Source: Cellulomonas aerilata
Lineage (GTDB): Bacteria; Actinomycetota; Actinomycetes; Actinomycetales; Cellulomonadaceae
DNA: 64,000 nt
Reading direction: 5' to 3'
NCBI RefSeq assembly: GCF_007991755.1
Contig: NZ_BJYY01000019.1
Location: 1 to 64,000, forward strand
Shown: positions 41,668 through 50,392 of the stretch, piece after piece
Position numbering within the stretch: the first letter of the stretch is position 1
How the letters are laid out: each line of letters opens with the position of its first letter
Position numbers and translations under genes: made by a program
The notes under the pieces: model-generated
Database searches by the model: none
Told to the model about the DNA's origin: nothing
What the model saw: only the letters and a program-made list of their open reading frames with translations

Positions 41668-41687
41668 ACGCTAGCCGGTCGTAGGAT
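41668..41687. promoter_or_regulatory. back-to-back -10 elements of bioY and the ABC-F gene
   Basis: TAGCGT on the minus strand (41673-41668) can serve bioY with a leader of about 75 nt; TAGGAT on the plus strand (41682-41687) can serve the ABC-F gene with a leader of about 60 nt. The two promoters nearly touch, so only one polymerase may fit at a time. Confidence 0.45.
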
Positions 41688-41756
41688 GGACGGCGTTTGT
41701 GTCCGCCTCCCACGCCCGTCCCACGCCCGGCGGACCGCGATCGAAGGAACCCCACC

Positions 41757-43355
41757 GTGATCACTGCCCACGCCGTCGAGCTGCGCGTCGGCGCCCGCGT
41801 GCTGCTGGAGGAGGCGACGTTCCGGATCGCCGCGGGGGACCGCATCGGCCTGGTCGGCCGCAACGGCGCGGGCAAGACGACCCTGACGAAGACCCTCGCC
41901 GGGGAGACGCTGCCCACCGCCGGGCAGATCACCCGCGCGGGCGAGATCGGCTACCTGCCGCAGGACCCGCGCACCGGTGACCTCGACACGATCGCCATGG
42001 ACCGGGTGCTGTCCGCGCGGGGGCTCGACGCCCTGGTCCGCAGCATGCGGGAGACCGAGGGCGCGATGGCCAGCGCCGACGAGGAGACGCGCGAGGCCGC
42101 GATGGAGCGGTACGGCAGGCTCGAGGAGCGGTTCACCGCGGCGGGCGGCTACGCGGCCGAGAGCGAGGCGAGCCGGATCGCGTCCAACCTCGGGCTGGAC
42201 GAGCGCGTGCTCGGCCAGACGATCGGCACGCTGTCCGGTGGGCAGCGCCGCCGCGTCGAGCTGGCCCGCATCCTGTTCTCCGGTGTGGACACGCTGCTGC
42301 TCGACGAGCCGACCAACCACCTGGACGCGGACTCAATCATCTGGCTGCGCGACTACCTCAAGGCCTACCCGGGCGGCTTCGTCGTGATCAGCCACGACAC
42401 CGACCTGCTGCGCGCGACGGTCAACAAGGTGTTCCACCTGGACGCCAACCGCGGCGAGCTCGACCAGTACAACCTCGGCTGGGACGCGTACCTGCTGCAG
42501 CGCGAGACCGACGAGAAGCGCCGCAAGCGCGAGCGCGCGAACACCGAGAAGAAGGCGTCGGTGCTGCTGGCCCAGGCCGACAAGATGCGCGCCAAGGCGA
42601 CCAAGGCCGTCGCCGCGCAGAACATGGCCCGCCGCGCCGAGCGGATGCTGTCCTCCCTGGAGGAGGTGCGCGCGTCGGACAAGGTCGCCCGCCTGCGGTT
42701 CCCCACCCCCGCCCCGTGCGGCCGCACGCCGCTCACGGCCGAGGGCCTGAGCAAGACCTACGGGTCGCAGGAGGTCTTCACCGACGTCGGCCTGGCGATC
42801 GACAAGGGCAGCCGGGTCGTCATCGTCGGCCTCAACGGTGCGGGCAAGACCACGCTGCTGCGGATGCTGGCCGGCATCGACGTCCCGGACACGGGTGCGG
42901 TCAAGGCTGGCCACGGGCTCAAGCTCGGCTACTACGCGCAGGAGCACGAGACGCTCGACCAGACCCGCACGGTCGTGGAGAACCTGCGCACCGCCGCGCC
43001 CGACCTCACCGACACCCAGGTCCGCTCGGTGCTCGGGTCGTTCCTGTTCTCCGGGGACGACGCCGACAAGCCGGTGAAGGTGCTGTCCGGCGGGGAGAAG
43101 ACCCGCCTGGCGCTCGCGGCACTGGTGGTGTCGTCGGCGAACGTGCTGCTGCTCGACGAGCCCACCAACAACCTCGACCCGGCCAGCCGCGAGGAGATCC
43201 TCGGGGCGCTGCGGTCCTACGAGGGTGCGGTCGTGCTGGTGTCGCACGACGAGGGCGCCGTCGAGGCGCTCAACCCCGAGCGCGTCGTGCTGCTCCCCGA
43301 CGGCGTGGAGGACCTGTGGGGCCCGACGTACGCGGACCTCATCTCGCTGGCCTGA
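41757..43355 (+). CDS. ABC-F family ATPase
   Basis: 532 aa with two ABC domains and no membrane segments. Domain 1: GRNGAGKTTLTKTLAG, LSGGQRRRVELARIL, LLLDEPTNHLD. Linker of charged helices (ETDEKRRKRERANTEKKASV). Domain 2: GLNGAGKTTLLRMLAG, LSGGEKTRLALAAL, LLLDEPTNNLD. ABC-F proteins act on the ribosome in translation control or antibiotic protection. GTG 41757 follows GAAGGAAC by about 7 nt. 3' end overlaps the convergent SURF1 gene by 17 bp. Confidence 0.93.
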   Translation: MITAHAVELRVGARVLLEEATFRIAAGDRIGLVGRNGAGKTTLTKTLAGETLPTAGQITRAGEIGYLPQDPRTGDLDTIAMDRVLSARGLDALVRSMRETEGAMASADEETREAAMERYGRLEERFTAAGGYAAESEASRIASNLGLDERVLGQTIGTLSGGQRRRVELARILFSGVDTLLLDEPTNHLDADSIIWLRDYLKAYPGGFVVISHDTDLLRATVNKVFHLDANRGELDQYNLGWDAYLLQRETDEKRRKRERANTEKKASVLLAQADKMRAKATKAVAAQNMARRAERMLSSLEEVRASDKVARLRFPTPAPCGRTPLTAEGLSKTYGSQEVFTDVGLAIDKGSRVVIVGLNGAGKTTLLRMLAGIDVPDTGAVKAGHGLKLGYYAQEHETLDQTRTVVENLRTAAPDLTDTQVRSVLGSFLFSGDDADKPVKVLSGGEKTRLALAALVVSSANVLLLDEPTNNLDPASREEILGALRSYEGAVVLVSHDEGAVEALNPERVVLLPDGVEDLWGPTYADLISLA

Positions 43356-44364
43356 GCTGGGCGTCGATGAGGGCGTCCTCCTCGTCCTCGGCGCTCGGCA
43401 TCCGACGGCGTCGCGGTGCCTTCGGCGGGACCTGCGGTGCGGCCTCGTCCGCGGGCCGGCCGTCGGCCGGTCCGCCGTCGGGGATGCCCTCGTCGTCGGC
43501 GTCCACGAGCTCGCGTCGGGCCATGACGGAGAAGCCCACCAGCGACCCCAGGGCGAACGTCCACCACTGCAGCGCGTAGGACAGGTGCGACCCGGGGTCC
43601 GTGCTCGGCTGCGGCAGCGGGCCCAGACGCCCCGTGCCGGCCGGGTCCTCGGACACCATCGCGCCGTACGCCGCGTAGGCGGGCAGGTCGCCGGCGCCGC
43701 CCGCGGCGAGCACCTGCCGGACGGCGATCGCCTGCACCTGCCCCGCCGGGGCGCCCCGGCGCGACGCCGGCTCGTCCGGGCGCAGGCGGACCACCACCTC
43801 GACGTCGCCGGCAGGGGTGCGCGCGTCGGCCGCGCTCGCCTCGTCCGGCACCCACCCGCGGTCCACGACGAGCACCGCGGACGACCCGTCACCCGACGCG
43901 ACCACGAGCGGCACGAGCTGGTGGAAGCCGACCTGACCGCCGGCCGGCCGGTTGCGCAGCAGCACGGCGGCCTCGGCGTCGTACCGGCCGGTGACCCGCA
44001 CCGGGCGCCACTCCTCGGCGGCGGGCAACGGGTCGCCCGCCGAGCCCAGGACGTCCGCCAGCGGGACCGGGTCGGCGCCGAAGTTCGCCTCGACGACCGC
44101 GATCGCCGCGGACCGGGTCCCGTGCCGGTGCCACTGCCACAGACCCAGTGCGGTGCAGACGACGGCCAGGCCGACCGCGGCGGCGACCAGTCCCGCCGCG
44201 CGCTTGACGGCCGCGCGCCGCAGGGCCGCCCGGCGGGCGTCGCCCGTGCCGGCCGGGCTGCCGGTCGGACCGCCGGCCGCGCTGCCGGCCGTGCTGCCGG
44301 TCGAACCGCCGGCCGCGCTACCGGTCGTGCTGCCGGCGGGGCCGCCCGTGCCGCTCCCACTCAC
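43339..44364 (-). CDS. SURF1 family cytochrome oxidase assembly protein
   Basis: 341 aa. Two membrane helices frame the external domain: about 53-73 (GLVAAAVGLAVVCTALGLWQWHR) is followed by ADVLG, WRPVRVTGRYDAEAAVLLRN, VDRGWVP, and the second helix WWTFALGSLVGFS is near 280. The first 45 residues are a Gly/Ser/Thr repeat (12-residue unit STxGSAAGGxTG, 36-bp DNA repeat near 44270-44345). GTG 44364 overlaps the upstream stop by GTGA. Helps load heme A into cytochrome oxidase, matching ctaA elsewhere in the window. Confidence 0.9.
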   Translation of the reverse strand: MSGSGTGGPAGSTTGSAAGGSTGSTAGSAAGGPTGSPAGTGDARRAALRRAAVKRAAGLVAAAVGLAVVCTALGLWQWHRHGTRSAAIAVVEANFGADPVPLADVLGSAGDPLPAAEEWRPVRVTGRYDAEAAVLLRNRPAGGQVGFHQLVPLVVASGDGSSAVLVVDRGWVPDEASAADARTPAGDVEVVVRLRPDEPASRRGAPAGQVQAIAVRQVLAAGGAGDLPAYAAYGAMVSEDPAGTGRLGPLPQPSTDPGSHLSYALQWWTFALGSLVGFSVMARRELVDADDEGIPDGGPADGRPADEAAPQVPPKAPRRRRMPSAEDEEDALIDAQLRPAR

Positions 44365-44624
44365 GCCGGGCCGCCTGCGGACGGGCGCTCGGCGACCTCC
44401 AGCTCGCTCACCGGGACGGTGCCCCGCAGGAACGACCGGGCGCCGAGGAACTGCTCGAGGTGCTCGCGGTGCGCGTCGCACGCGAGCCAGACCTTGCGGC
44501 GCTCGGGGGTGTGCAGGCGCGGGTTGTTCCACAGCAGGCCCCACGCAGCCTCGTCCCGGCACCCGCGGGCGCTGCACAGCAGCTCCTCGACGGCGTCGGG
44601 ACGAGGGGAGAGCAGGTCAACCAC
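44361..44624 (-). CDS. small Cys/His protein (often misnamed acetone carboxylase)
   Basis: 87 aa. Has LLCSARGCRDEAAWGLLWNN and VWLACDAHREHLEQFLGARS: the CxxxxC and CxxH pattern suggests a small zinc ribbon. Short homologues beside SURF1 and DUF3099 genes in actinobacteria are sometimes labelled acetone carboxylase without basis. GTG 44624 overlaps the DUF3099 gene by 8 bp. Function unknown. Confidence 0.75.
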   Translation of the reverse strand: MVDLLSPRPDAVEELLCSARGCRDEAAWGLLWNNPRLHTPERRKVWLACDAHREHLEQFLGARSFLRGTVPVSELEVAERPSAGGPA

Positions 44625-45096
44625 GGGCAGGGCCGTCCGGCTGCGTCCGGCTGCCGCGGGTGGGGTCGTGCGGTTCCGGCACCCAGCGCTGGGTCGCCTC
44701 GTCCCAGCGGGGCATCCCGTGGTCCCACTGCGCGAGGTCGTCCTCCCACGTGCGGTGGACCGGGTTCACCGGCGGCCGCGCGGGGCCGCCGGGCACGGGC
44801 CCGGCGCCGAGCTGCGGGGTCACGTCGACGTACGGGTCCGGACGCTCGGGCCGCTCGCGTCCCGCGTTCGCCAGGACGACGGCGACGTACGGCAGCACGA
44901 CGGCGCCCACCAGCAGCGCGACCGAGACCGGGGCCGGGACGCGGCCCCACGTGAAGACCGCGCCGAGGAAGCACAGCGTGCGCAGGCTCATCTGGAACAT
45001 GTAGCGACGCGCGCGTCGGGCGATGTCGTCGCCCAGCGGCGTCGGAGCGGATGTGATCGTGTGCACCTGGGGAGTCCCGGTGCGGCGCTTGCTCAC
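44617..45096 (-). CDS. DUF3099 family membrane protein
   Basis: 159 aa. SKRRTGTPQVHTITSAPTPL at the start, then two hydrophobic helices (about 35-55 and 60-80: TLCFLGAVFTWGRV; APVSVALLVGAVVLPYVAVV), then a Pro/Trp-rich tail (WEDDLAQWDHGMPRWDEATQ). Two consecutive GTG codons exist; the second (45096) is chosen because TAAACT lies 6 nt before it. First gene of the operon DUF3099 - Cys/His protein - SURF1. Confidence 0.85.
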   Translation of the reverse strand: MSKRRTGTPQVHTITSAPTPLGDDIARRARRYMFQMSLRTLCFLGAVFTWGRVPAPVSVALLVGAVVLPYVAVVLANAGRERPERPDPYVDVTPQLGAGPVPGGPARPPVNPVHRTWEDDLAQWDHGMPRWDEATQRWVPEPHDPTRGSRTQPDGPARG

Positions 45097-45102
45097 CACG
45101 TG

Positions 45103-45108
45103 AGTTTA
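45103..45108 (-). promoter_or_regulatory. -10 element of DUF3099-SURF1 operon, leaderless
   Basis: TAAACT on the minus strand, 6 nt before GTG 45096, a close match to the actinobacterial -10. Confidence 0.65.
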
Positions 45109-45211
45109 CGCGCGAAGGTGCCTCCGTGGATGCACGGGCCTTGTACGGATCGGACAAACCGCTCCGGGCATCGGTGTCGTCGCGTGCCACGACGGGGGAC
45201 CGGGTGTCGGC

Positions 45212-46027
<816 letters not shown>

Positions 46028-46094
46028 CCTCACGCTCCCCGGGCGCCCGCGCTCGACCACAGACGACCGAACACCACGAACGGAAGACATCCCC

Positions 46095-46862
46095 ATGGGC
46101 CTGCTCGACGGCAAGAAGCTCCTCATCACCGGAGTGCTCACCGACAGCTCGATCGCGTTCCACGTCGCCCGTCTCGCGCAGGAGCAGGGCGCCCAGGTCG
46201 TGCTGACCTCCTTCGGCCGTCAGTTCCGGCTCACCCAGGCGATCGCCCGCCGCCTGCCCGCCGAGGCGCCGGTCGTGCAGCTGGACGTCACCGACGCCGA
46301 GGACCTCGCCGCGCTCGCCGATCGCGTCCGCGAGCACGTCGACCACCTGGACGGCGTCGTCCACTCCATCGGGTTCGCCCCGCAGTCGGTCATGGGCGGC
46401 AACTTCCTCGCCGGCGAGTGGGCCGACGTCGCGACGGCGCTGGAGGTGTCCGCGTACTCGCTGAAGTCCCTCGCCGTCGCCGCGCAGCCGCTGCTGTCGC
46501 AGGGCGGCTCGATCGTCGGGCTGACGTTCGACGCCCGCTACGCCTGGCCCGTGTACGACTGGATGGGCGTGGCCAAGGCCGCGTTCGAGTCCACCGCGCG
46601 CTACCTCGCCCGCGACCTGGGGCCGCTGGGCATCCGCGTCAACCTCGTCTCCGCCGGGCCGATCCGCACCACCGCGGCCAAGTCCATTCCCGGCTTCGAG
46701 GCCATGGAGGGCGGCTGGCCCGACCGTGCGCCGCTCGGGTGGGACGTCACGAACCCGGAGCCGACCGCGCGCGCCGTCGCGGCCCTGCTGTCCGAGTGGT
46801 TCCCCGCGACCACCGGCGAGATCGTCCACGTCGACGGCGGCGTGCACGCGATGGGACTGTAG
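46095..46862 (+). CDS. fabI: enoyl-ACP reductase, FabI/InhA type
   Basis: 255 aa. LLITGVLTDSSIAFHVARLA, VHSIGFAPQSVMGGNF, and the catalytic YDWMGVAKAAFES (Tyr and Lys) then SAGPIRTTAAKSIPGF define the FabI/InhA group. Reduces trans-2-enoyl-ACP with NADH. It is the target class of triclosan and isoniazid; nothing is implied about sensitivity. Confidence 0.95.
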   Translation: MGLLDGKKLLITGVLTDSSIAFHVARLAQEQGAQVVLTSFGRQFRLTQAIARRLPAEAPVVQLDVTDAEDLAALADRVREHVDHLDGVVHSIGFAPQSVMGGNFLAGEWADVATALEVSAYSLKSLAVAAQPLLSQGGSIVGLTFDARYAWPVYDWMGVAKAAFESTARYLARDLGPLGIRVNLVSAGPIRTTAAKSIPGFEAMEGGWPDRAPLGWDVTNPEPTARAVAALLSEWFPATTGEIVHVDGGVHAMGL

Positions 46863-46867
46863 GCCGC

Positions 46868-47407
46868 ATGTCGCTGACCTCCGACCGCACCCGCCGGCTC
46901 GTCCTGCTGCGGCACGCCAAGGCCGAGCCGCCGGGGGAGTCCACGGGCGACGAGGTCCGCCCGCTCGCCCTGGCCGGACGCCGTCAGGCCAACCGGGTCG
47001 GGGCGGTCCTGGCCGCCGGCGGACTGGTCCCCGAGCTCGCCCTCGTGTCGCCGTCCGTGCGGACCCGGCAGACGTGGGAGCTGCTGCGCGGCGCATTCGG
47101 CGGCGCGGAGCCCGAGGTCCTGCACGACGACGTCGTCTACAGCGGCGGGGTGGGGGAGCTCGTCGCGACCCTGCGCGAGGTCGACGAGCGGGTCCGGACG
47201 GTGCTCGTCGTGGGGCACGAGCCGACGATGTCGTCCACGGCGGCCGCGCTGGCCGGTCCGGGGTCGGACACCGCCGCGCTCATGCGCGTCCGCGCGCACC
47301 TGTCGACCGCGGCGTACGCGGTGCTCGAGCTCGAGCCCGAGCACCGCTGGGACGGCCTGGCACCGGGCAGCGCCCGGCTGAGGACCGTCGTCTCGCCGGA
47401 CGAGTAG
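46868..47407 (+). CDS. SixA family histidine phosphatase
   Basis: 179 aa. RHAKAE (about 15-20) carries the phosphate-accepting His; SPSVRTRQTWELL and VVGHEPTMSS provide Arg and the second His of the branch-1 fold. SixA-type enzymes remove phosphate from His residues or from small molecules. ATG 46868 lies 5 nt after the fabI stop, so probably co-transcribed. Confidence 0.88.
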   Translation: MSLTSDRTRRLVLLRHAKAEPPGESTGDEVRPLALAGRRQANRVGAVLAAGGLVPELALVSPSVRTRQTWELLRGAFGGAEPEVLHDDVVYSGGVGELVATLREVDERVRTVLVVGHEPTMSSTAAALAGPGSDTAALMRVRAHLSTAAYAVLELEPEHRWDGLAPGSARLRTVVSPDE

Positions 47408-47411
47408 CCGC

Positions 47412-47469
47412 GGCGCGTCGGGTCAGTCGAGCGGGAGCCCGGCGCGTCGGGTCAGTCGAGCGGGAGCCC
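47412..47469. repeat. exact 29-bp tandem duplication at a gene 3' end
   Basis: Two identical 29-bp copies (47412-47440 and 47441-47469). Each contains the codons for the last residues GLPLD and the stop of the minus-strand SerB-ThuA gene; the copy met first (47452) ends translation and the other lies downstream as a relic. Confidence 0.9.
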
Positions 47470-48930
47470 GGCCGCCCAGCACGCCTCGCGCCGGAGCAGC
47501 TCGCGTCGCTCGGGGCTGTCGTAGGACCGCTGGTCGTGACCGAGCGCGTCGTACACCACGCGGCTCGTGCCGACCGTCCCGGCGAGCACCAGGGGGTGCG
47601 TCCGGCCGTCCCACTCGTGGGTGACGAGCGCCTCCCGGGTGGGGTCGACGTCCAGGTCGCTGTACCGCTCGTCTTCGAGGGAGAAGTCGGAGAGCCCGGC
47701 GGTGACCGGGTGCCCGGTCGAGGGGACCTGCACGGTGCAGCGGTCCAGGTCCGGGTGCCCCGAGGCGCCGTGCACCCAGCGGGCGCCGATGACCTCCCGC
47801 CACCGGGGGACGGGGGCGAACGCCATGCCGCCGCCGTGCACCGCCAGCACCGGGGCACCGGCGGCGACGTGCCGGTCGAGCGCGGCGCCGACCCGCTCCG
47901 CCTCGTCGAGCTCCTGCGCCGAGGTCTCCGGTGCGCCGGAGCACGCGACCACGAGCAGCGCCGTCCCGGCGTGCTCCTCCATCGCCGCCAGCACGTCCTC
48001 GCGCACCTGCGTGGCGAACCCGGCGTCGGTGAGCACCGACGCGATCGCCCGGGCCTGGGTGCGCAGGTCGTGCCACGGGTCCGCGTAGGCCGGCCCGCCG
48101 CTGGTCAGCACGACGGCCGTGCGGTGGACGTTCTCGTGGGTCGTGTCCGTGCGGTGGACGTTCTCGTGGGTCGTGTCCAGGGCGTCCATCTCGAGGGTGC
48201 CTCCCGGCTCAGAGGTGGCGCCGGTGCCGACGCTCGGGGGTGCGGTGCGTGGGTCGTGCGCCGGGGCCCCGGCGTCGATGACGGCCAGGACCGCGTCGAG
48301 CCGATGGTCCACGGAGGCGTCGGCGTGCCGGCGGACGACCGGCTTGGCGTTGAACGCGATGCCCAGACCGGCCGCCGCGATCATGTCGATGTCGTTGGCG
48401 CCGTCCCCGATGGCGACGGCGCGGTCCACGTCGAGCCCCTCGGCGTCGGCGAACCGGCGCAGCGCGGCCGCCTTGGCAGCCCGGTCGACCACCGGCCCCA
48501 GCACCCGGCCGGTCAGGACGCCGTCGACCACCTCGAGCCGGTTGGCGGCGGTGTGCCGGATGCCCAGGGAGGCCGCGAGCGGTTCGACGATCTCGGCGAA
48601 GCCGCCGGACACCAGGCCCACCGGCCAGCCGCGGCGGTCCAGCTCCGCGAGCAGCTCAGGGGCTCCCGGGGTGAGCTCGACCTCGGCGCGCACGTCGGCC
48701 AGCACCCCGACCGGCAGCCCGGCGAGCGCGGCGACGCGTTCGTGCAGCGAGGCGGCGAAGTCGATCTCGCCCCGCATCGCACGCTCGGTGACCAGCGCGA
48801 CCGCCGCGGCGGCCGCGGCTCCGGCCCGGGCGGCCAGCATCTCGACCACCTCGCCGGTGAGGAGCGTCGAGTCGACGTCCATGACGACGAGGCGTCGCTC
48901 GGCCGGCCGGACGTCGGTGTGTCGGTTCAC
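47452..48930 (-). CDS. serB: SerB phosphoserine phosphatase fused to ThuA-like domain
   Basis: 492 aa in one uninterrupted frame. Residues 10 to about 215 are a HAD phosphatase: VVMDVDSTLL (nucleophile Asp 18, Asp 20), GLVSGGFAEIVEPLA and AIGDGANDIDMI near 174, as in SerB, which makes L-serine from phosphoserine; no ACT domain. A linker holds two copies of DTTHENVHRT (252-271). Residues about 272-492 match ThuA (trehalose utilisation-like, amidotransferase fold): VHGGGMAFAP, RWVHGASGHPDLD, SRVVYDALGHDQRSYDS. An internal ATG (48189, residue 248) has GGGAGG 10 nt upstream and might start ThuA alone. GTG 48930 has TACCCT 7 nt upstream. Confidence 0.85.
   Translation of the reverse strand: MNRHTDVRPAERRLVVMDVDSTLLTGEVVEMLAARAGAAAAAAVALVTERAMRGEIDFAASLHERVAALAGLPVGVLADVRAEVELTPGAPELLAELDRRGWPVGLVSGGFAEIVEPLAASLGIRHTAANRLEVVDGVLTGRVLGPVVDRAAKAAALRRFADAEGLDVDRAVAIGDGANDIDMIAAAGLGIAFNAKPVVRRHADASVDHRLDAVLAVIDAGAPAHDPRTAPPSVGTGATSEPGGTLEMDALDTTHENVHRTDTTHENVHRTAVVLTSGGPAYADPWHDLRTQARAIASVLTDAGFATQVREDVLAAMEEHAGTALLVVACSGAPETSAQELDEAERVGAALDRHVAAGAPVLAVHGGGMAFAPVPRWREVIGARWVHGASGHPDLDRCTVQVPSTGHPVTAGLSDFSLEDERYSDLDVDPTREALVTHEWDGRTHPLVLAGTVGTSRVVYDALGHDQRSYDSPERRELLRREACWAAGLPLD
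48119..48178. repeat. exact 30-bp in-frame tandem duplication in linker
   Basis: Two identical 30-bp copies (48119-48148 and 48149-48178) encode DTTHENVHRT twice between the SerB and ThuA parts. Perfect identity implies a recent event. Confidence 0.92.
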
Positions 48931-48937
48931 GCAACGC

Positions 48938-48943
48938 AGGGTA
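48938..48943 (-). promoter_or_regulatory. -10 element of serB fusion gene, leaderless
   Basis: TACCCT on the minus strand, 7 nt before GTG 48930. Confidence 0.5.
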
Positions 48944-48981
48944 GCGGGGCCCGGTCCGGGCGCCCGCTCGGGGCGGGCGCG

Positions 48982-49018
48982 ACGACGGCGCCGCCCCTGC
49001 GGGGTGCGGCGCCGTCGT
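48982..49018 (-). terminator. strong hairpin after glgC
   Basis: Perfect 13-bp stem ACGACGGCGCCGC (48982-48994) / GCGGCGCCGTCGT (49006-49018) with an 11-nt loop that can pair CCC with GGG. It lies 50 nt after the glgC stop and before the serB start. There is no T-tract, as is usual for actinobacterial L-type terminators. Confidence 0.7.
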
Positions 49019-49068
49019 GAGGCGTCGGAGCGGGCCGTGCCCCGTCCGGGGGTCCGGCCGTGCCGTGG

Positions 49069-50310
49069 CTACGACTCGACGATCGTCCCCTTCGGCACGA
49101 CGGTGATGCCCGACTCGGTGACCGTGAAGCCCCGCGCCATGTCGTGCTCGGGGTCGAGCCCGATCCGCGCCCGGGCCGGGACGATGACGTTCTTGTCCAG
49201 GATGGCCCGGTGCACCTGGGCGTGCCGGTGCACCTTGACGCCGTCCATCAGGACGCTGTCCGACACCGCCGACCACGAGTGCAGGTAGACGCCCGGCGAC
49301 AGCACCGACCCGGACACCGTCGCCCCCGAGACGATGACGCCGGGTGACACCACCGAGTCGGCGGCGTAGCCGATCCGGTCCGGTCCGGCGTGCACGAACT
49401 TCGCCGGCGGCAGGCCGGTGTAGCCGGTGTGCAGCGGCCACGCGTCGTTGTACACGTTGAACACCGGGGTGATCGAGATGAGGTCCTTGTTGGCCTCGAA
49501 GTACGCGTCGAGCGTCCCGACGTCCCGCCAGTAGTCCCGGTCCCGGTCGGTGGAGCCGGGCACGTCGTTGTGGATGAAGTCGTAGACGCCCGCGGTGCCC
49601 TTGTCGACAAAGTACGGCACCAGGTCGCCGCCCATGTCGTGCTTGGACTCCGCGTTGGCGGCGTCCTCGGTGACCGCCCGCACCAGCGCGTCGGCGTTCG
49701 CCACGTAGTTGCCCATGGACGCGAGGATCTCGCCGGGTGAGTCCGCCAGCCCGACCGGGTCGGACGGCTTCTCCCGGAACGCGGCGATCCGCCTCGGGTC
49801 GTCCGGGGTGGTCTCGATGACGCCGAAGTCCTTCGCCAGCGAGATCGGCTGGCGGATCGCGGCGACCGTGAGCTCGGCACCGGAGTCGATGTGGGACTCC
49901 ACCATCTGGGAGAAGTCCATGCGGTAGATGTTGTCGGCCCCGACCACCACGACGATGTCCGGACGCTCGTCGTCGATGATGTTGAGGCACTGGTAGATCG
50001 CGTCGGCGCTGCCCAGGTACCAGTGCTTGCCGACCCGCTGCTGCGCGGGGACCGGCGTCACGTAGTTGCCGAGCAGGTTCGACATCTGCCACGTCTTCGT
50101 GACGTGCTTGTCGAGGCTGTGGGACTTGTACTGCGTGAGCACCACGACTCTGAGGTACCCGGAGTTGATGACGTTCGACAGGGCGAAGTCGATCAAGCGG
50201 TAGATGCCGCCGAACGGCACGGCGGGCTTGGCACGGTGGGAGGTGAGCGGCATCAGTCGCTTGCCCTCCCCACCTGCGAGGACGATTGCGAGGACGCGCG
50301 GCGCTGCCAT
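49069..50310 (-). CDS. glgC: glucose-1-phosphate adenylyltransferase
   Basis: 413 aa. Makes ADP-glucose for glycogen. [20 protein letters not shown] (nucleotide loop), [47 protein letters not shown], and a C-terminal left-handed beta-helix with hexapeptide-like repeats ([20 protein letters not shown]). ATG 50310 has TATGTT 6 nt upstream. Divergent from glgA. Confidence 0.97.
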   Translation of the reverse strand: MAAPRVLAIVLAGGEGKRLMPLTSHRAKPAVPFGGIYRLIDFALSNVINSGYLRVVVLTQYKSHSLDKHVTKTWQMSNLLGNYVTPVPAQQRVGKHWYLGSADAIYQCLNIIDDERPDIVVVVGADNIYRMDFSQMVESHIDSGAELTVAAIRQPISLAKDFGVIETTPDDPRRIAAFREKPSDPVGLADSPGEILASMGNYVANADALVRAVTEDAANAESKHDMGGDLVPYFVDKGTAGVYDFIHNDVPGSTDRDRDYWRDVGTLDAYFEANKDLISITPVFNVYNDAWPLHTGYTGLPPAKFVHAGPDRIGYAADSVVSPGVIVSGATVSGSVLSPGVYLHSWSAVSDSVLMDGVKVHRHAQVHRAILDKNVIVPARARIGLDPEHDMARGFTVTESGITVVPKGTIVES

Positions 50311-50316
50311 GTGCAG

Positions 50317-50322
50317 AACATA
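50317..50322 (-). promoter_or_regulatory. -10 element of glgC, leaderless
   Basis: TATGTT on the minus strand, 6 nt before ATG 50310. Confidence 0.6.
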
Positions 50323-50379
50323 GGCCCGGCGCTGTGACGAAGGCCACCCGGACGCGTCGCCCGACCGGTCGGGTCGCGC

Positions 50380-50385
50380 TAGCGT
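50380..50385 (+). promoter_or_regulatory. -10 element of glgA, leaderless
   Basis: TAGCGT, 7 nt before GTG 50393; 57 bp from the opposing glgC -10. Confidence 0.6.
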
Positions 50386-50392
50386 GACGCGC

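Noticed and set aside
44361-44624. Acetone carboxylase
   Set aside because: 87 aa with none of the domains of that large multi-subunit enzyme; the name is a propagated mislabel.
47423-48076. Alternative minus frame over the ThuA region
   Set aside because: Arg-rich shadow frame; the ThuA motifs are in the frame ending at 47452.
50384-50392. GTG 50384 as the glgA start
   Set aside because: It would overlap the TAGCGT -10 and add TR before the conserved start; GTG 50393 gives the standard N-terminus.
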